Shown here one piece after another: positions 6,410 through 15,225 of a DNA stretch of 37,473 nucleotides. The notes below the pieces were generated by a model, which saw only the letters and a program-made list of their open reading frames with translations, had not been told where the DNA came from and searched no databases. Every line of letters begins with the position of its first letter. Positions within the stretch are counted from its first letter, which is position 1. The position numbers and the translations under genes were made by a program. Source of the DNA: Acidithiobacillus_B sp049965315 (GTDB lineage Bacteria; Pseudomonadota; Gammaproteobacteria; Acidithiobacillales; Acidithiobacillaceae); contig NZ_JBMFWL010000018.1 in the NCBI RefSeq assembly GCF_049965315.1, forward strand, positions 1-37,473, given 5' to 3'.

Positions 6410-8788
6410 TCAGAGATGATCCGCCCCGCTCTCCCCCGCTTCCAGCGCCTGCGCCACCGCCTCTTCCACCCGCTCTATCCAGATGAAGGTAAGCTGTTGC
6501 CGGGCATTCTCGGGGATCTCTTCGTAATCCCGGCGATTGCGCGCCGGCAAAAGGACCGTGTGAATACCGGCACGCAGGGCCGCCAGGACCTTTTCCTTGA
6601 TGCCCCCGACGGGCAGGACCAGGCCGCGCAGGCTGATCTCTCCGGTCATGGCCACATCCGGCCGCACCTTGCGGCCCGTAAGCAGGGATATCAACGCCAC
6701 AAAAAGCGTCACACCCGCGCTGGGTCCATCCTTGGGGATGGCACCGGCGGGAATGTGGATATGAATATCGCTCTTGTCGATGCTCTCCTGGGCAATCCGC
6801 CAGTCCGCCGCCCGCGCCTTGACCAGGCTCATGGCCGCCTGGGCGCTCTCCTTCATGACATCGCCCAACTGGCCGGTCAGGATGAGGCGGCCGTTACCGG
6901 GGCTCTTGCTGGCCTCGATGAAGAGGATATCCCCGCCCACCGGCGTCCAGGCCAGCCCGGTGGCCACGCCGGGCAGCGCCACCCGCGAGGCGACTTCGTT
7001 TTCAAAGCGCTGGGGGCCGAGGATGGCGGCCAGGTCATCGGGGCGGATCTGCATCCCGCTGCTGCTGCCCTCGGCAATGCGCACCGCCACCCAGCGGCAG
7101 ACTGCCCCCAATTCGCGCTCCAGGTTGCGGCAGCCCGCCTCGCGGGTGTAGCCGCGGATGAGGGCCAGCAGCGTATCCTCTTCCAGGACCAGTTGCTCCG
7201 CCGTCAGGCCCGCCGCCTCCCGCTGCCGGGGCAGGAGGTAGCGACTGGCGATATGCATCTTGTCCTCCTCCGTATAGCCCGAGAGCGCGATGATCTCCAT
7301 GCGGTCCCGCAGAGGACCGGGGATGGTATCCAGGACATTGGCCGTGGCGATGAAGAAGACATGGCTGAGGTCAAAGGGCATGGCCAGATAGGTATCGCGA
7401 AAGGTGCGATTCTGCTCGGGGTCCAGTACCTCCAGCAGGGCGGCGGCGGGATCGCCGTGGAAACCGCCGGCGCCGAGCTTGTCGATCTCGTCCAGGAGCA
7501 TCACCGGATTGCGCACCTCCACCTTGCCCAGGGCCTGGAGGATATTGCCGGGCAGGGCGCCGATATAGGTACGCCGATGGCCGCGGATCTCCGCCTCGTC
7601 ATGCACACCGCCCAGGCTCACGCGCACAAACTTGCGCCCCATGGCGCGGGCGATGCTCTGGCCCAGGGAGGTCTTGCCCACCCCCGGCGGTCCCACAAAG
7701 CAGAGGATGGGGCTCTTGCCGTTGGGATTGAGGCGATGCACCGCCAGATGCTCCAGAATGCGCCGCTTGATCTTGTCGAGATCGTAGTGGTCCTCGTCGA
7801 GAATGCCCCGCGCTTCGCCGATGTCGATGCGCTCCGCTGTCTCCTTGCTCCAGGGGAGAGCCAGGATGGCATCGATATAACTGCGCACCATGCCATACTC
7901 GCCGGCCCCTTCGGGCATCCGTTGCAGGCGGCGCAATTCCTTGCGGGCCACCGCCTCCGCCTCGGCGGGCAAGTGCGCCTCGTCGATGGCATGGCCCAGG
8001 GCCTCCAGTTCGCCGTTGCCCTCCTCCCCCTCCCCCAGTTCCTGCTGGATGGCCTTGAGCTGCTCGCGCAGGAGATATTCACGCTGGCGGCGATCCATGA
8101 CCTCCTTGGTCTGCTCGCCGATCTTGTGGGAGAGCTTCAGAACCTCGATGCGATAGCTCAAAAACTGTGAGACCTGCTCCAGACGGCTGCGCACGTCGAG
8201 ATTTTCCAGGATCTGCTGGCGTTCATCGGCCTTGAGATCCAGAAAGTTGGCAATCAGATCCGCCAGAGCCCCGGGCTGCTCCACGTGGGCGATGGCCTGG
8301 GCCAGTTCCTGAGGGACCTGCGGCAGGAGGGCAAGGGCTTCGGCGGCCTGCTGACGCAGGTGCAGGACGCGGGCATCCATTTCCGACCCGGTGGCAGTGC
8401 TTTCCTCCAGACGCTCGATGCGGGCCGCCAGAAAGGGATAATCCGGCAAAAATTCGCGCACCCGAAAGCGGCCCTCTCCCTGGGCAATGAGGTGATGGCC
8501 GCCATCTGCCGTGGTCACATAACGCAGGACACTGGCCACCGTACCCACCGGGTAAAGATCATCAGGACCCGGAGCATCGTTTTCGGGATCCTTTTGCAGA
8601 AGCAAGGCAATGGGACGCTCCTGGCGGATGGCCTCCTGGGCCGCCGCCACCGACTGCGCGCGGCCAATACCGATGGGCAGAACCACCCCCGGGAAGAGGA
8701 CAAGATTGCGCATGGGCAGCACCGGCAGGACATCTTCCGGCAATAGCCGCTTGCTGCTTTCGCTCACCTCCGTGTGTGGATTGTTCAT
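6410..8788 (-). CDS. lon: ATP-dependent Lon protease
   Basis: The 792-residue protein is a full-length LonA: N-terminal substrate-recognition domain (about 20-210), coiled-coil linker, AAA+ domain with Walker A GPPGVGKT (about 366-373) and Walker B MLLDEIDK, and a C-terminal serine protease domain. The catalytic Ser is in PKDGPSAG (about 690) and the Lys in GGIKEK (about 733). Lon degrades misfolded and regulatory proteins in the cytosol using ATP. The ATG overlaps the stop of the upstream hsp20 gene by 4 bp, so the two are translationally coupled in one stress operon. Length and motifs are normal. Confidence 0.97.
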   Translation of the reverse strand: MNNPHTEVSESSKRLLPEDVLPVLPMRNLVLFPGVVLPIGIGRAQSVAAAQEAIRQERPIALLLQKDPENDAPGPDDLYPVGTVASVLRYVTTADGGHHLIAQGEGRFRVREFLPDYPFLAARIERLEESTATGSEMDARVLHLRQQAAEALALLPQVPQELAQAIAHVEQPGALADLIANFLDLKADERQQILENLDVRSRLEQVSQFLSYRIEVLKLSHKIGEQTKEVMDRRQREYLLREQLKAIQQELGEGEEGNGELEALGHAIDEAHLPAEAEAVARKELRRLQRMPEGAGEYGMVRSYIDAILALPWSKETAERIDIGEARGILDEDHYDLDKIKRRILEHLAVHRLNPNGKSPILCFVGPPGVGKTSLGQSIARAMGRKFVRVSLGGVHDEAEIRGHRRTYIGALPGNILQALGKVEVRNPVMLLDEIDKLGAGGFHGDPAAALLEVLDPEQNRTFRDTYLAMPFDLSHVFFIATANVLDTIPGPLRDRMEIIALSGYTEEDKMHIASRYLLPRQREAAGLTAEQLVLEEDTLLALIRGYTREAGCRNLERELGAVCRWVAVRIAEGSSSGMQIRPDDLAAILGPQRFENEVASRVALPGVATGLAWTPVGGDILFIEASKSPGNGRLILTGQLGDVMKESAQAAMSLVKARAADWRIAQESIDKSDIHIHIPAGAIPKDGPSAGVTLFVALISLLTGRKVRPDVAMTGEISLRGLVLPVGGIKEKVLAALRAGIHTVLLPARNRRDYEEIPENARQQLTFIWIERVEEAVAQALEAGESGADHL

Positions 8789-9189
8789 TTCCTACCCCTC
8801 TGCTGGAGAAAGGACAAATGGAGACAGCCGTCGCGCATCTCCCAGCCCTGCAAGGTCAAGTCATCGGGAATCTGCAGGCGCCGGTCGAAAACGCCGTAGG
8901 GGATCTCCAGACGATGGATACGCCCGCTTTGCGCCTCCGGGGACAGGCGCCGCTGGCCGCTGACCATCAGGACGTTGCCGCTGAAGACCACCCGCACCGC
9001 CTCCGGGCTGACGCCGGGCAAGGCCACGACAATCTGCAGCCCCCCGCTGCTTTCAAAGACATCCATGGGCGGCTGCCAAGCCGCCTGGCGCCCCGACGGG
9101 CCCGGCTGAAAGAAACGCCGCTGCAGGCGTTCCGCACGCTCCAGCATATCCACGGCCTGCATCCACATGAGGTCTTCCAGATCGCGCAT
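8785..9189 (-). CDS. Small heat-shock protein, Hsp20/alpha-crystallin family
   Basis: The 134-residue protein carries one alpha-crystallin domain: PPMDVFESSGGLQIVVALPGV (about 40-60) starts it, followed by VRVVFSGNVLMVSGQR and a final strand region WEMRDGCLHLSF. Such proteins hold unfolding clients as ATP-independent holdases in the cytosol. The C-terminal IXI tail motif of many family members is not evident. AAGGAG lies 7 nt before the ATG. It is the first gene of an operon with lon, overlapping it by 4 bp, which pairs a holdase with the protease for irretrievable clients. Confidence 0.9.
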   Translation of the reverse strand: MRDLEDLMWMQAVDMLERAERLQRRFFQPGPSGRQAAWQPPMDVFESSGGLQIVVALPGVSPEAVRVVFSGNVLMVSGQRRLSPEAQSGRIHRLEIPYGVFDRRLQIPDDLTLQGWEMRDGCLHLSFLQQRGRK

Positions 9190-9217
9190 CCCTGACTCCT
9201 TATGAGGGTTTTTTGAT

Positions 9218-9223
9218 ATTATA
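9218..9223 (-). promoter_or_regulatory. -10 box of hsp20-lon promoter
   Basis: A perfect TATAAT on the minus strand lies 28 bp before the hsp20 start. The -35 region is weak (CAATGG at 17-bp spacing), and no clear heat-shock sigma-32 pattern (CTTGAAA / CCCCAT) is seen, so housekeeping sigma is favoured. It sits downstream of the terminator at 9280-9307, so hsp20-lon starts a new transcription unit. Confidence 0.5.
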
Positions 9224-9279
9224 GGTCATTTGTGCGGCTGCCATTGACGGGAGAAGGGGTACCGCCCCGTTCCTCCACG

Positions 9280-9307
9280 AAAAAAACGAGCCCGTCACGG
9301 GACGGGC
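9280..9307 (-). terminator. Intrinsic terminator after the dsrE-like gene
   Basis: On the minus strand GCCCGTC (9307-9301) and GACGGGC (9296-9290) form a 7-bp GC stem with a 4-nt loop, followed by TCG and a run of seven T (9286-9280). It lies 31 bp after the stop of the DsrE-like gene and closes the long minus-strand gene series. Confidence 0.85.
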
Positions 9308-9338
9308 ATCGGCGGCCATGCACATCACGACGGGGCGT

Positions 9339-9716
9339 TTACCATGTGAGGACGCGCCCAGCGGCGCCCAGGGAGGGCAATGCCGCGCTGGGAGTGAGGA
9401 GCGGAATCGGCTTGTCCAGATCATCGGCCGTCATGCCGTTGAGCTCCAGGGACTGCAGGCAACCGATGAAGCGCACGCCGTTATCTTCGGCCAATTTCAT
9501 GAAGTCGGCCACGCTCTTGCCCCCGGCCATGGGAAAGATGGATGCGGCCTTACCCTTGCCCAGCAACTCCGTAGCGGGGCCGGTGAAGTACAGGATGACA
9601 TCCTGCTCGGCGGCGGCTGCCGCGGCGGCGAGGAAAAAGGCCGAAGGTAAACGCTTGGGGTTTTCCGGCCCGGTAATGAGGACGACAACGAGGTCTGCAG
9701 CTTGTGCGTCGGACAC
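9339..9716 (-). CDS. DsrE/DsrF-like small sulfurtransferase-family protein
   Basis: I place the start at GTG 9716 because AGGAGG lies 6 nt upstream; an upstream ATG at 9782 would add 22 residues lacking family character. The resulting 125-residue protein has the DsrE/DsrF-like fold features: a first beta-strand (ADLVVVLITG), an alanine-rich helix, DVILYFTGPATELL, and RFIGCLQSLELNGM with the only cysteine, at the place where the family often has its active Cys. Some relatives pass sulfur or act as peroxiredoxin-like proteins; others have no known role. It follows sixA after 93 bp and precedes a strong terminator. A link to sulfur metabolism is possible but only inferred. Confidence 0.78.
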   Translation of the reverse strand: MSDAQAADLVVVLITGPENPKRLPSAFFLAAAAAAAEQDVILYFTGPATELLGKGKAASIFPMAGGKSVADFMKLAEDNGVRFIGCLQSLELNGMTADDLDKPIPLLTPSAALPSLGAAGRVLTW

Positions 9717-9809
9717 GCAACACCTCCTGGCAATGGGGAAGCGGGCGCCATGACCGGCACCGCTTGCCCTGATCGTAAACAAAATAACCGGGCAATTCCA
9801 GGCCAGCCC

Positions 9810-10313
9810 CTAGCGCCGTGGCGGGGTTCCCTTGCGCCGGCCCAGATCGGCCAAGGCGTCGGGATGGGCATACCAGAGCAGCTTTGCGGCGAGATCGTCT
9901 TCCGCAATCAGGCGCATGGCCACCACGCTGGCCTTCTTGATGGGTAGAACCGCGCCCGTCAGGCGCCCCGCCCACAGGCCGAGGTGCGGCTGGTGGCCGA
10001 CGAGAATCAGGGTGTCCGGCCGCCGCGCCAGGGAGCGCCAGTCGGCATGGAGGGCGTCGAGATCACCGGCGGGGATGGCATCATGTTCCCGGTCAATGAC
10101 CATCTCCAGGGCATGGGCCACCCGCTCGGCCGTTTGCCGGGCGCGGGGCAAGGGGCTTGTCCACAGAAGGATCCGGCCCTCTACGCAGCGGGCGAGGCCC
10201 TGGGCCATGGCCGCTGCGACCTTGCGGCCATGAGCGGTCAGTTCCCGATCCTCGTCCGCGCCTCCAGGCGGGGCATCTTCGGCTTCAGCGTGGCGTACGA
10301 GAATCAGGTCCAT
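9810..10313 (-). CDS. sixA: Phosphohistidine phosphatase SixA-like
   Basis: The 167-residue protein is a histidine-phosphatase superfamily member with the catalytic RHAEAED motif at residues 7-13 and the second His in LVGHQPHL. SixA removes phosphate from histidine in HPt domains and from phosphotransferase proteins. The start at 10313 is chosen because GGAGGGG precedes it at the right distance; an in-frame ATG at 10334 would place that Shine-Dalgarno inside the gene. The 5' end overlaps the upstream membrane-protein gene by 29 bp. A lysine- and arginine-rich C-terminus (LGRRKGTPPRR) is unusual but modest. Confidence 0.87.
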   Translation of the reverse strand: MDLILVRHAEAEDAPPGGADEDRELTAHGRKVAAAMAQGLARCVEGRILLWTSPLPRARQTAERVAHALEMVIDREHDAIPAGDLDALHADWRSLARRPDTLILVGHQPHLGLWAGRLTGAVLPIKKASVVAMRLIAEDDLAAKLLWYAHPDALADLGRRKGTPPRR

Positions 10314-10701
10314 TCGTTCCCCCCTCCTGCCCAAACCAGCTTCTCCGCAGGGTGGCGGGCATGACCCTGGCCAGGATGGCCACGATGGCGATGCCGATGA
10401 GGGCCGTCATCCAGGCATCGATGCGCATTTTATTATCCAGCGGACCGGCACGGAGAAAAATCTCCAGGCCGGACAATGCCGCGCCGCTGAGGATGGCCAA
10501 CGGCCGCCAACCGTAGGGCGTCAGGGTCGGCCAGAGCCGCGCAATGGCGCCCAGGGCCAGCGCCGTCCACAGGGCATATTCGCCGGCACGCAGCCAGATG
10601 GTCTGGGCATCGATGGCTATCCGGCCGTTGGCGATCCAGATGGCGACATAGAGAATCAGGGCGGCAACGGCCCAGCGCCACCAGGAGGACTTTGCGCTCA
10701 T
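10285..10701 (-). CDS. Small membrane protein of unknown function
   Basis: The 138-residue product has about four hydrophobic segments, near residues 9-25, 43-58, 67-84 and 96-113, and a polar, arginine-rich C-terminus, so it is probably an inner-membrane protein. I do not recognise the family. The start ATG is 3 bp after the der stop, which points to translational coupling, and its 3' end overlaps sixA by 29 bp. It therefore belongs to the same transcription unit as der, but nothing in the sequence gives a function. Confidence 0.7.
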   Translation of the reverse strand: MSAKSSWWRWAVAALILYVAIWIANGRIAIDAQTIWLRAGEYALWTALALGAIARLWPTLTPYGWRPLAILSGAALSGLEIFLRAGPLDNKMRIDAWMTALIGIAIVAILARVMPATLRRSWFGQEGGTNGPDSRTPR

Positions 10702-10704
10702 GGC

Positions 10705-12048
10705 TTAATGCCTGTGGCCCTTGGCAGCATCATCATAGGGATTCTCGCCCTGCCGAAAGATCAGTCGTACGGGAATCTGGTCAATGCCCAAGGCCTTGCG
10801 GAAGGCCCCTTCCAGATAGCGCTTGTAGGAACCCGGCAGGCGCGTCACCTGGTTGCCATGGAAAACCAGGGTGATGGGATTCTCCCCGCCCTGATGGCAA
10901 TAGCGCAGCTTGATGCGCCGCCCGCCCGCCAGGGGCGGCTGATGGGTGCTGATGACACCCTCCAGCACGCGATTGAGTTGGCCCGTGGAAAAATGCTGCC
11001 GCGCCGACGCCCACAGTTTGTCGATGCTGCGGTAGAGATCCCCGACGCCTGTCCCATGGAGGGCGGAAATGGTATAAACCGGCGCATAGGCAATGAAATC
11101 CAGGCGCCGCTGCAACTGCTCGCGCAGGGCCTTGCGCGCCTCCGCCGTCAGGCCGTCCCATTTGTTGACCACCAGCACCACCGGACGGCCGAGTTCCACA
11201 GCAATCCCCACCAGGTGGGCGTCCTGATCCGCGATCCCCTGATGGGCGTCCAGGACGAGGAGCACCACGTCGGCATCGCGCAGGGCTTCCAGGGTCTTGA
11301 GCACGCTCAGTTTTTCCAGCCCCTCGCCAACGCGGGCGCGGCGCCGCACCCCCGCCGTATCGATCATCACATAGGGTTTGCCATGGCGTTCGTAGGGGAT
11401 GCGGATGCTGTCGCGGGTCGTGCCGGGGGCGTCGAAGACAATGACCCGATCCTCGCCCAGCATCGCGTTGACGAGGGTGGACTTGCCCACGTTGGGCCGC
11501 CCCAGCACGGCGATGCGCGGCCCTTTTTCGGGGGCCTTTGCCACACTTTCCGGTGCCGGAAGCGCTTCGAGAATGGCATCCATCAAGGGCGCCACGCCGT
11601 GCCCATGGGCCGCGGAAATGGTGTAGGGCTGGCCCAGGCCCAGGCGGTGGAACTCCCCCATCTCGGCCACGGCGCCCTTGACATCCATCTTGTTGAGCAC
11701 CAGATAAATGGGCTTGCCGCTGCGGCGCAAGACCTGGGCGATCTCCTCGTCCTGACTGGAGATGCCCTCCTTGGCGTCCACCACGAAACAGACCGCGTCG
11801 GACTCGGCAATGGCCTGGCGCGTCTGATCGGCCATGGCGGCGATCAGACCTTCCCGCTGCTCGGGCTCGAAGCCGCCCGTATCCACCACCAGATAGGGAC
11901 GATCCCCCATCTTGCCAACGCCATAGTGGCGATCCCGGGTAAGGCCCGGCATATCGGCCACCAGGGCGTTGCGGCTCTTCGTCAGACGATTGAACAGGGT
12001 CGATTTGCCGACGTTGGGCCGCCCCACCAGGGCAATGATCGCCGTCAT
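10705..12048 (-). CDS. der: Ribosome assembly GTPase Der (EngA)
   Basis: The 447-residue protein has two tandem GTPase domains followed by a KH-like domain, the Der signature. G1 motifs are GRPNVGKST in both halves (about residues 9-17 and 177-185), with DTGGFEPEQ and DTAGVRRRARVG as G3 regions and NKMD and NKWD as G4. Der helps mature the 50S ribosomal subunit. The start is ATG 12048, giving MTAIIALVGRPNVG; a frame extending 54 bp upstream overlaps the bamB end and lacks homology. It follows bamB after 13 bp, as in the usual hisS-yfgM-bamB-der order. Confidence 0.97.
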   Translation of the reverse strand: MTAIIALVGRPNVGKSTLFNRLTKSRNALVADMPGLTRDRHYGVGKMGDRPYLVVDTGGFEPEQREGLIAAMADQTRQAIAESDAVCFVVDAKEGISSQDEEIAQVLRRSGKPIYLVLNKMDVKGAVAEMGEFHRLGLGQPYTISAAHGHGVAPLMDAILEALPAPESVAKAPEKGPRIAVLGRPNVGKSTLVNAMLGEDRVIVFDAPGTTRDSIRIPYERHGKPYVMIDTAGVRRRARVGEGLEKLSVLKTLEALRDADVVLLVLDAHQGIADQDAHLVGIAVELGRPVVLVVNKWDGLTAEARKALREQLQRRLDFIAYAPVYTISALHGTGVGDLYRSIDKLWASARQHFSTGQLNRVLEGVISTHQPPLAGGRRIKLRYCHQGGENPITLVFHGNQVTRLPGSYKRYLEGAFRKALGIDQIPVRLIFRQGENPYDDAAKGHRH

Positions 12049-12061
12049 GAGGTCATCACCA

Positions 12062-13231
12062 TCATCGTTTCTCCAGCTTGACGCGGTAGAGCGTTCCGGC
12101 ACCGCTCATGAGCAGGATCTGGTGATCGGGCAGGCAGACGGGCGTGCTCTGGATACCGCTGCTGGAGACTTGTTCCTGACCGATGCGATGGCCCCCTTTG
12201 GGGTCGATGGCATAGAGATAACCGCCGCTGTCCGTAGCGAGCAAGTCTCCGTCGCAGGCGCCCAGCCCGGTGATGTAATGCCCGGTGAGGCTGTCGTTCC
12301 GCCACAGCACCGTCCCGGAGGCGGGATCGATGGCCGAAATCCGCCCCTGGGCGTCCGCCACGAAGAGGTGGTCATGGAAGATCACCGGCGTCTGATAGAT
12401 GGACATGGGCCGGCTCCAGTCCTGGGTCCCGGACCGGGCACCATAGGCGGCCAGGTTGCCCTGATAGGCACCGGCAATGATCTCGTTGTGCCAGTCGACG
12501 GGACTGGCGGCGACATCCACCATGCGCGCCAACTCATTGTCGCCATGGGCAATGGCCACCGGCGCCCGCCACAGCTCGGCACCCGAGGCGAGACTCACGG
12601 CCACCAGGTTGCCATCGGCAAAGCCTTCATAAACGACGCCATCCCGCACCAGGGGCGTGGCCAGGCCGCGCAGGGTCAAGGTCGGCTGGTTCATGGAAAA
12701 GGTCCACTGTACCTTGCCATCCTTCGGATCAAGGGACCACAATCTGCCGTCCACGGTCTGCACCAGCAGATGACCGGCCGTCACCGTGACGGGCGTCAGC
12801 ACTTCGGAACTGAGCTGCACTTCCCACTTTTTATGGCCGTCAGCCTCGGTAAAGGCGTAGACCTTACCGGCATCGGTACCCACGTAAACGACACCATCGG
12901 CCACGCTGGGACCCCGCGGGCTATGCCCATCCAGACGCCGCATCCAGCGCTGGCGCCCACCCTCGCTGAGGTTCATGAGATGTCCGGAGCCATCGGCAAG
13001 CACGATCTGGCCATGGCCGACGGCAATCCGGGTCACCTGATAGGGCTCCAACTCCCAGTCGCCGTAAAGGCGCGCCTGCCACTGGGTCGAAAAGGAGACC
13101 TTATGCTCGCCTTTGGCCAGGGGCGGCGGCGCCTTGGGCGGCGTCGAGGTAAACCAGGAGAGCACGCCGCAACCGCTCAGCAGGGTCAGGGCGGAGGCCG
13201 TGGCAAGCCGCGCCAGCCATGCCTGCTTCAC
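12062..13231 (-). CDS. bamB: Outer-membrane assembly lipoprotein BamB
   Basis: The 389-residue protein starts with a lipoprotein signal peptide; the lipobox LLSGC puts the lipidated Cys at about residue 21. The rest is a series of PQQ-like beta-propeller repeats (GVVYVGTDAGKVYAFTEADG, HLFVADAQGRISAIDPASG, DLLATDSGGYLYAIDPKGG and others), as in the eight-bladed BamB. It is a periplasm-facing subunit of the BAM complex that inserts outer-membrane proteins. The start overlaps the yfgM-like gene by 4 bp, and the gene precedes der, the standard context. Confidence 0.94.
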   Translation of the reverse strand: MKQAWLARLATASALTLLSGCGVLSWFTSTPPKAPPPLAKGEHKVSFSTQWQARLYGDWELEPYQVTRIAVGHGQIVLADGSGHLMNLSEGGRQRWMRRLDGHSPRGPSVADGVVYVGTDAGKVYAFTEADGHKKWEVQLSSEVLTPVTVTAGHLLVQTVDGRLWSLDPKDGKVQWTFSMNQPTLTLRGLATPLVRDGVVYEGFADGNLVAVSLASGAELWRAPVAIAHGDNELARMVDVAASPVDWHNEIIAGAYQGNLAAYGARSGTQDWSRPMSIYQTPVIFHDHLFVADAQGRISAIDPASGTVLWRNDSLTGHYITGLGACDGDLLATDSGGYLYAIDPKGGHRIGQEQVSSSGIQSTPVCLPDHQILLMSGAGTLYRVKLEKR

Positions 13232-13839
13232 GGCACGACTCCAATATTGGCCATCTTCATCTGCAGATAGGCACGATAGGGGTCCGTCGCCGGGAGCTTC
13301 GCCAGGGCCTGGCCATAGGCCTGCATGGCCGGATCGGGCTGGTGCAGGGCGGCGTAGGCATCGCCCCTGGCCTCGGCATAGAGGGCGGCGAAGGGTGCCG
13401 ACTGCACCTTGAGAATATCTAGCGCCTGCTGCGGCTGCCCTGCCTGCAAATAGACGCGCGCCAGGGAAAGCCGCGCCATGGCCGCCATTCCCACCGGGGC
13501 GTCATCGGCATGGATGACCGCTTGCAGTTGCGCCTCGGCCTTCGCCATCTGCCCGCCATCGCTATCCAGGCGGGCAAGGAAGAAGTGGGCGAAAAGGCCG
13601 TAGGGGGTATGCCCGTACTGATTGACCAGCGTTTCGGCGCTGGCGCGGGCAGGGCTCCATTGCTGGCCGGCCATGGCATCCAGAAGCTCGCTATAGAGCA
13701 CCGCCGCACGTGCCACCTGATGACGCTGGTATTTCTCGTAGGCGAAAAACCCGGAGACCGCGAGGAGGACGATAATGAATGCCGCAATCAGCGGCTTGCG
13801 ATAACGTTGCAGGAAATTGGCAATATCTGGGCCGGTCAC
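13228..13839 (-). CDS. yfgM: YfgM-like TPR membrane protein
   Basis: The 203-residue protein has one N-terminal transmembrane helix (about residues 17-33) after a short cytosolic segment, then a periplasmic region of tetratricopeptide-like repeats (HFFLARLDSDGGQMAKAEAQL, ARVYLQAGQPQQALDIL). This is the YfgM/ancillary SecYEG translocon subunit layout (DUF2133). It probably helps hand secreted proteins to periplasmic chaperones. It sits between hisS and bamB, overlapping bamB by 4 bp, which is the order in E. coli. Confidence 0.9.
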   Translation of the reverse strand: MTGPDIANFLQRYRKPLIAAFIIVLLAVSGFFAYEKYQRHQVARAAVLYSELLDAMAGQQWSPARASAETLVNQYGHTPYGLFAHFFLARLDSDGGQMAKAEAQLQAVIHADDAPVGMAAMARLSLARVYLQAGQPQQALDILKVQSAPFAALYAEARGDAYAALHQPDPAMQAYGQALAKLPATDPYRAYLQMKMANIGVVP

Positions 13840-13869
13840 GATAGGAGTCTTGGTCTGGCAGAATTGCCG

Positions 13870-15156
13870 CTAAGTATGGGGCCCCGGTGCGCGGAAATCA
13901 ACGCCAAGCCCGCTGAGACCCCCGGGGAGGTCCGCCATGGGTCCTTGCCACTGGGCGTCGGCCCCCTGCTCCTTGAGCAAAACAGGGGCTCCACCGAGTT
14001 GCGCGTCGCCCAGCAGGGCCTGGAATCGGGCCCGCGAACGCTCTGCCTGCTTCATCATGGCCTTGAAGCCGGCGGGACCGCCGGTAACCACCCGCGCCCC
14101 CCGCCCACGCAAGCGCTCCGCAAGCTGCAAGGTGGCTGCCAGGGCCGCTTCCTCCAGGACCCCCAGGAAAAGGTCGGGCCGCTGCGGCAGAACCGGGCCC
14201 TGTTGCAAGGCCTGCAGGGCCAGCAGACGCTCCAGACCCACGGCAAAACCCATGGCCGGGGTAGGGCTCCCGCCCAACTGCTCCACCAGACCATCATAGC
14301 GCCCCCCGGCCAGGACGGTACCCTGGGCGCCAAGGGCGTCCGTCACCCATTCAAAGACGGTGCGGTTGTAATAATCCAGGCCCCGCACCAGGCGGGAGTC
14401 TTCCACATAGGGAATGCCCAGGGCGTCGAGGAGGTGGCGGAGCGTAGCGAAGTGGGCCGCGGACTCGGGATCGAGATGGTCACGCAAACGGGGCGCCCCG
14501 GCGGCGACGGCCTGACAGCCCGCCACCTTGCAATCCAGGACGCGCAGCGGGCTGCGCTCCAGGCGCTCCCGGCAATCGGCGCAGAGGGCCTCGTGCCGGG
14601 GCCGCAAATAGGCCAGCAAAACCTCGCGGTAGGCCTGCCGGGCCTCGGGGCTGCCCAGGGAATTGAGATGCAGGACCGCGGAAACGCCCGCCGTCTGCAG
14701 GATCCGTGACGACAGGGCGATGACCTCGGCATCGGTGCCGGGCCCGGCCAAACCGAAAGCCTCGACGCCCAACTGGTAAAACTGTCGGTAGCGCCCCTTT
14801 TGCGGGCGCTCGTGGCGAAACATGGGGCCCATGTAGTAGAGACGGGGGGTCTGGCCGCGCAGTCGCTGCTGTTCGATGACCGCGCGCACGCAGCCGGCGG
14901 TGCCCTCGGGGCGCAGGGTCAGGCTGTCGCCATTGCGGTCGGTGAAGGTATACATTTCCTTCTGGACGATATCGGTGACATCGCCGATGGCCCGGGCGAA
15001 GAGCGCCGTATGTTCAACAATGGGCAGACGCACCTCGCCGTAGTCATAGCGGGCAAGCAAGTCGCGCAGGGCCCCTTCGAGGACCTGCCAGGCGGCCGTA
15101 TCCTCGGGAAAGAGATCATTCATGCCGCGCACGGCATGCAAGGCCATCCTGCTCAT
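13870..15156 (-). CDS. hisS: Histidyl-tRNA synthetase
   Basis: The 428-residue protein is a class II aminoacyl-tRNA synthetase. Motif 2 is MFRHERPQKGRYRQFYQLGVE (about 108-128), and the histidine-binding signatures are LTLRPEGTAG and LVRGLDYYNRTVFEW; motif 3 is AMGFAVGLERLL. It charges tRNA-His in the cytosol. The C-terminal anticodon-binding domain is present. Two in-frame ATG codons 9 bp apart compete as start; 15156 has AAGGG 5 nt upstream and is preferred. It lies 69 bp after ispG. Confidence 0.96.
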   Translation of the reverse strand: MSRMALHAVRGMNDLFPEDTAAWQVLEGALRDLLARYDYGEVRLPIVEHTALFARAIGDVTDIVQKEMYTFTDRNGDSLTLRPEGTAGCVRAVIEQQRLRGQTPRLYYMGPMFRHERPQKGRYRQFYQLGVEAFGLAGPGTDAEVIALSSRILQTAGVSAVLHLNSLGSPEARQAYREVLLAYLRPRHEALCADCRERLERSPLRVLDCKVAGCQAVAAGAPRLRDHLDPESAAHFATLRHLLDALGIPYVEDSRLVRGLDYYNRTVFEWVTDALGAQGTVLAGGRYDGLVEQLGGSPTPAMGFAVGLERLLALQALQQGPVLPQRPDLFLGVLEEAALAATLQLAERLRGRGARVVTGGPAGFKAMMKQAERSRARFQALLGDAQLGGAPVLLKEQGADAQWQGPMADLPGGLSGLGVDFRAPGPHT

Positions 15157-15225
15157 CCGGCCCTTACCCGAAAAACGGCAGTCGGCGAGGATGGTTTGCC
15201 GCGCGTTCGATCCTCCGTGGCATCC

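Noticed and set aside
6341..8170. Long open frame on the plus strand opposite lon
   Set aside because: It is antisense to a well-conserved lon gene; its composition (His/Gln/Gly-rich) and lack of any domain are typical of shadow frames in GC-rich DNA.
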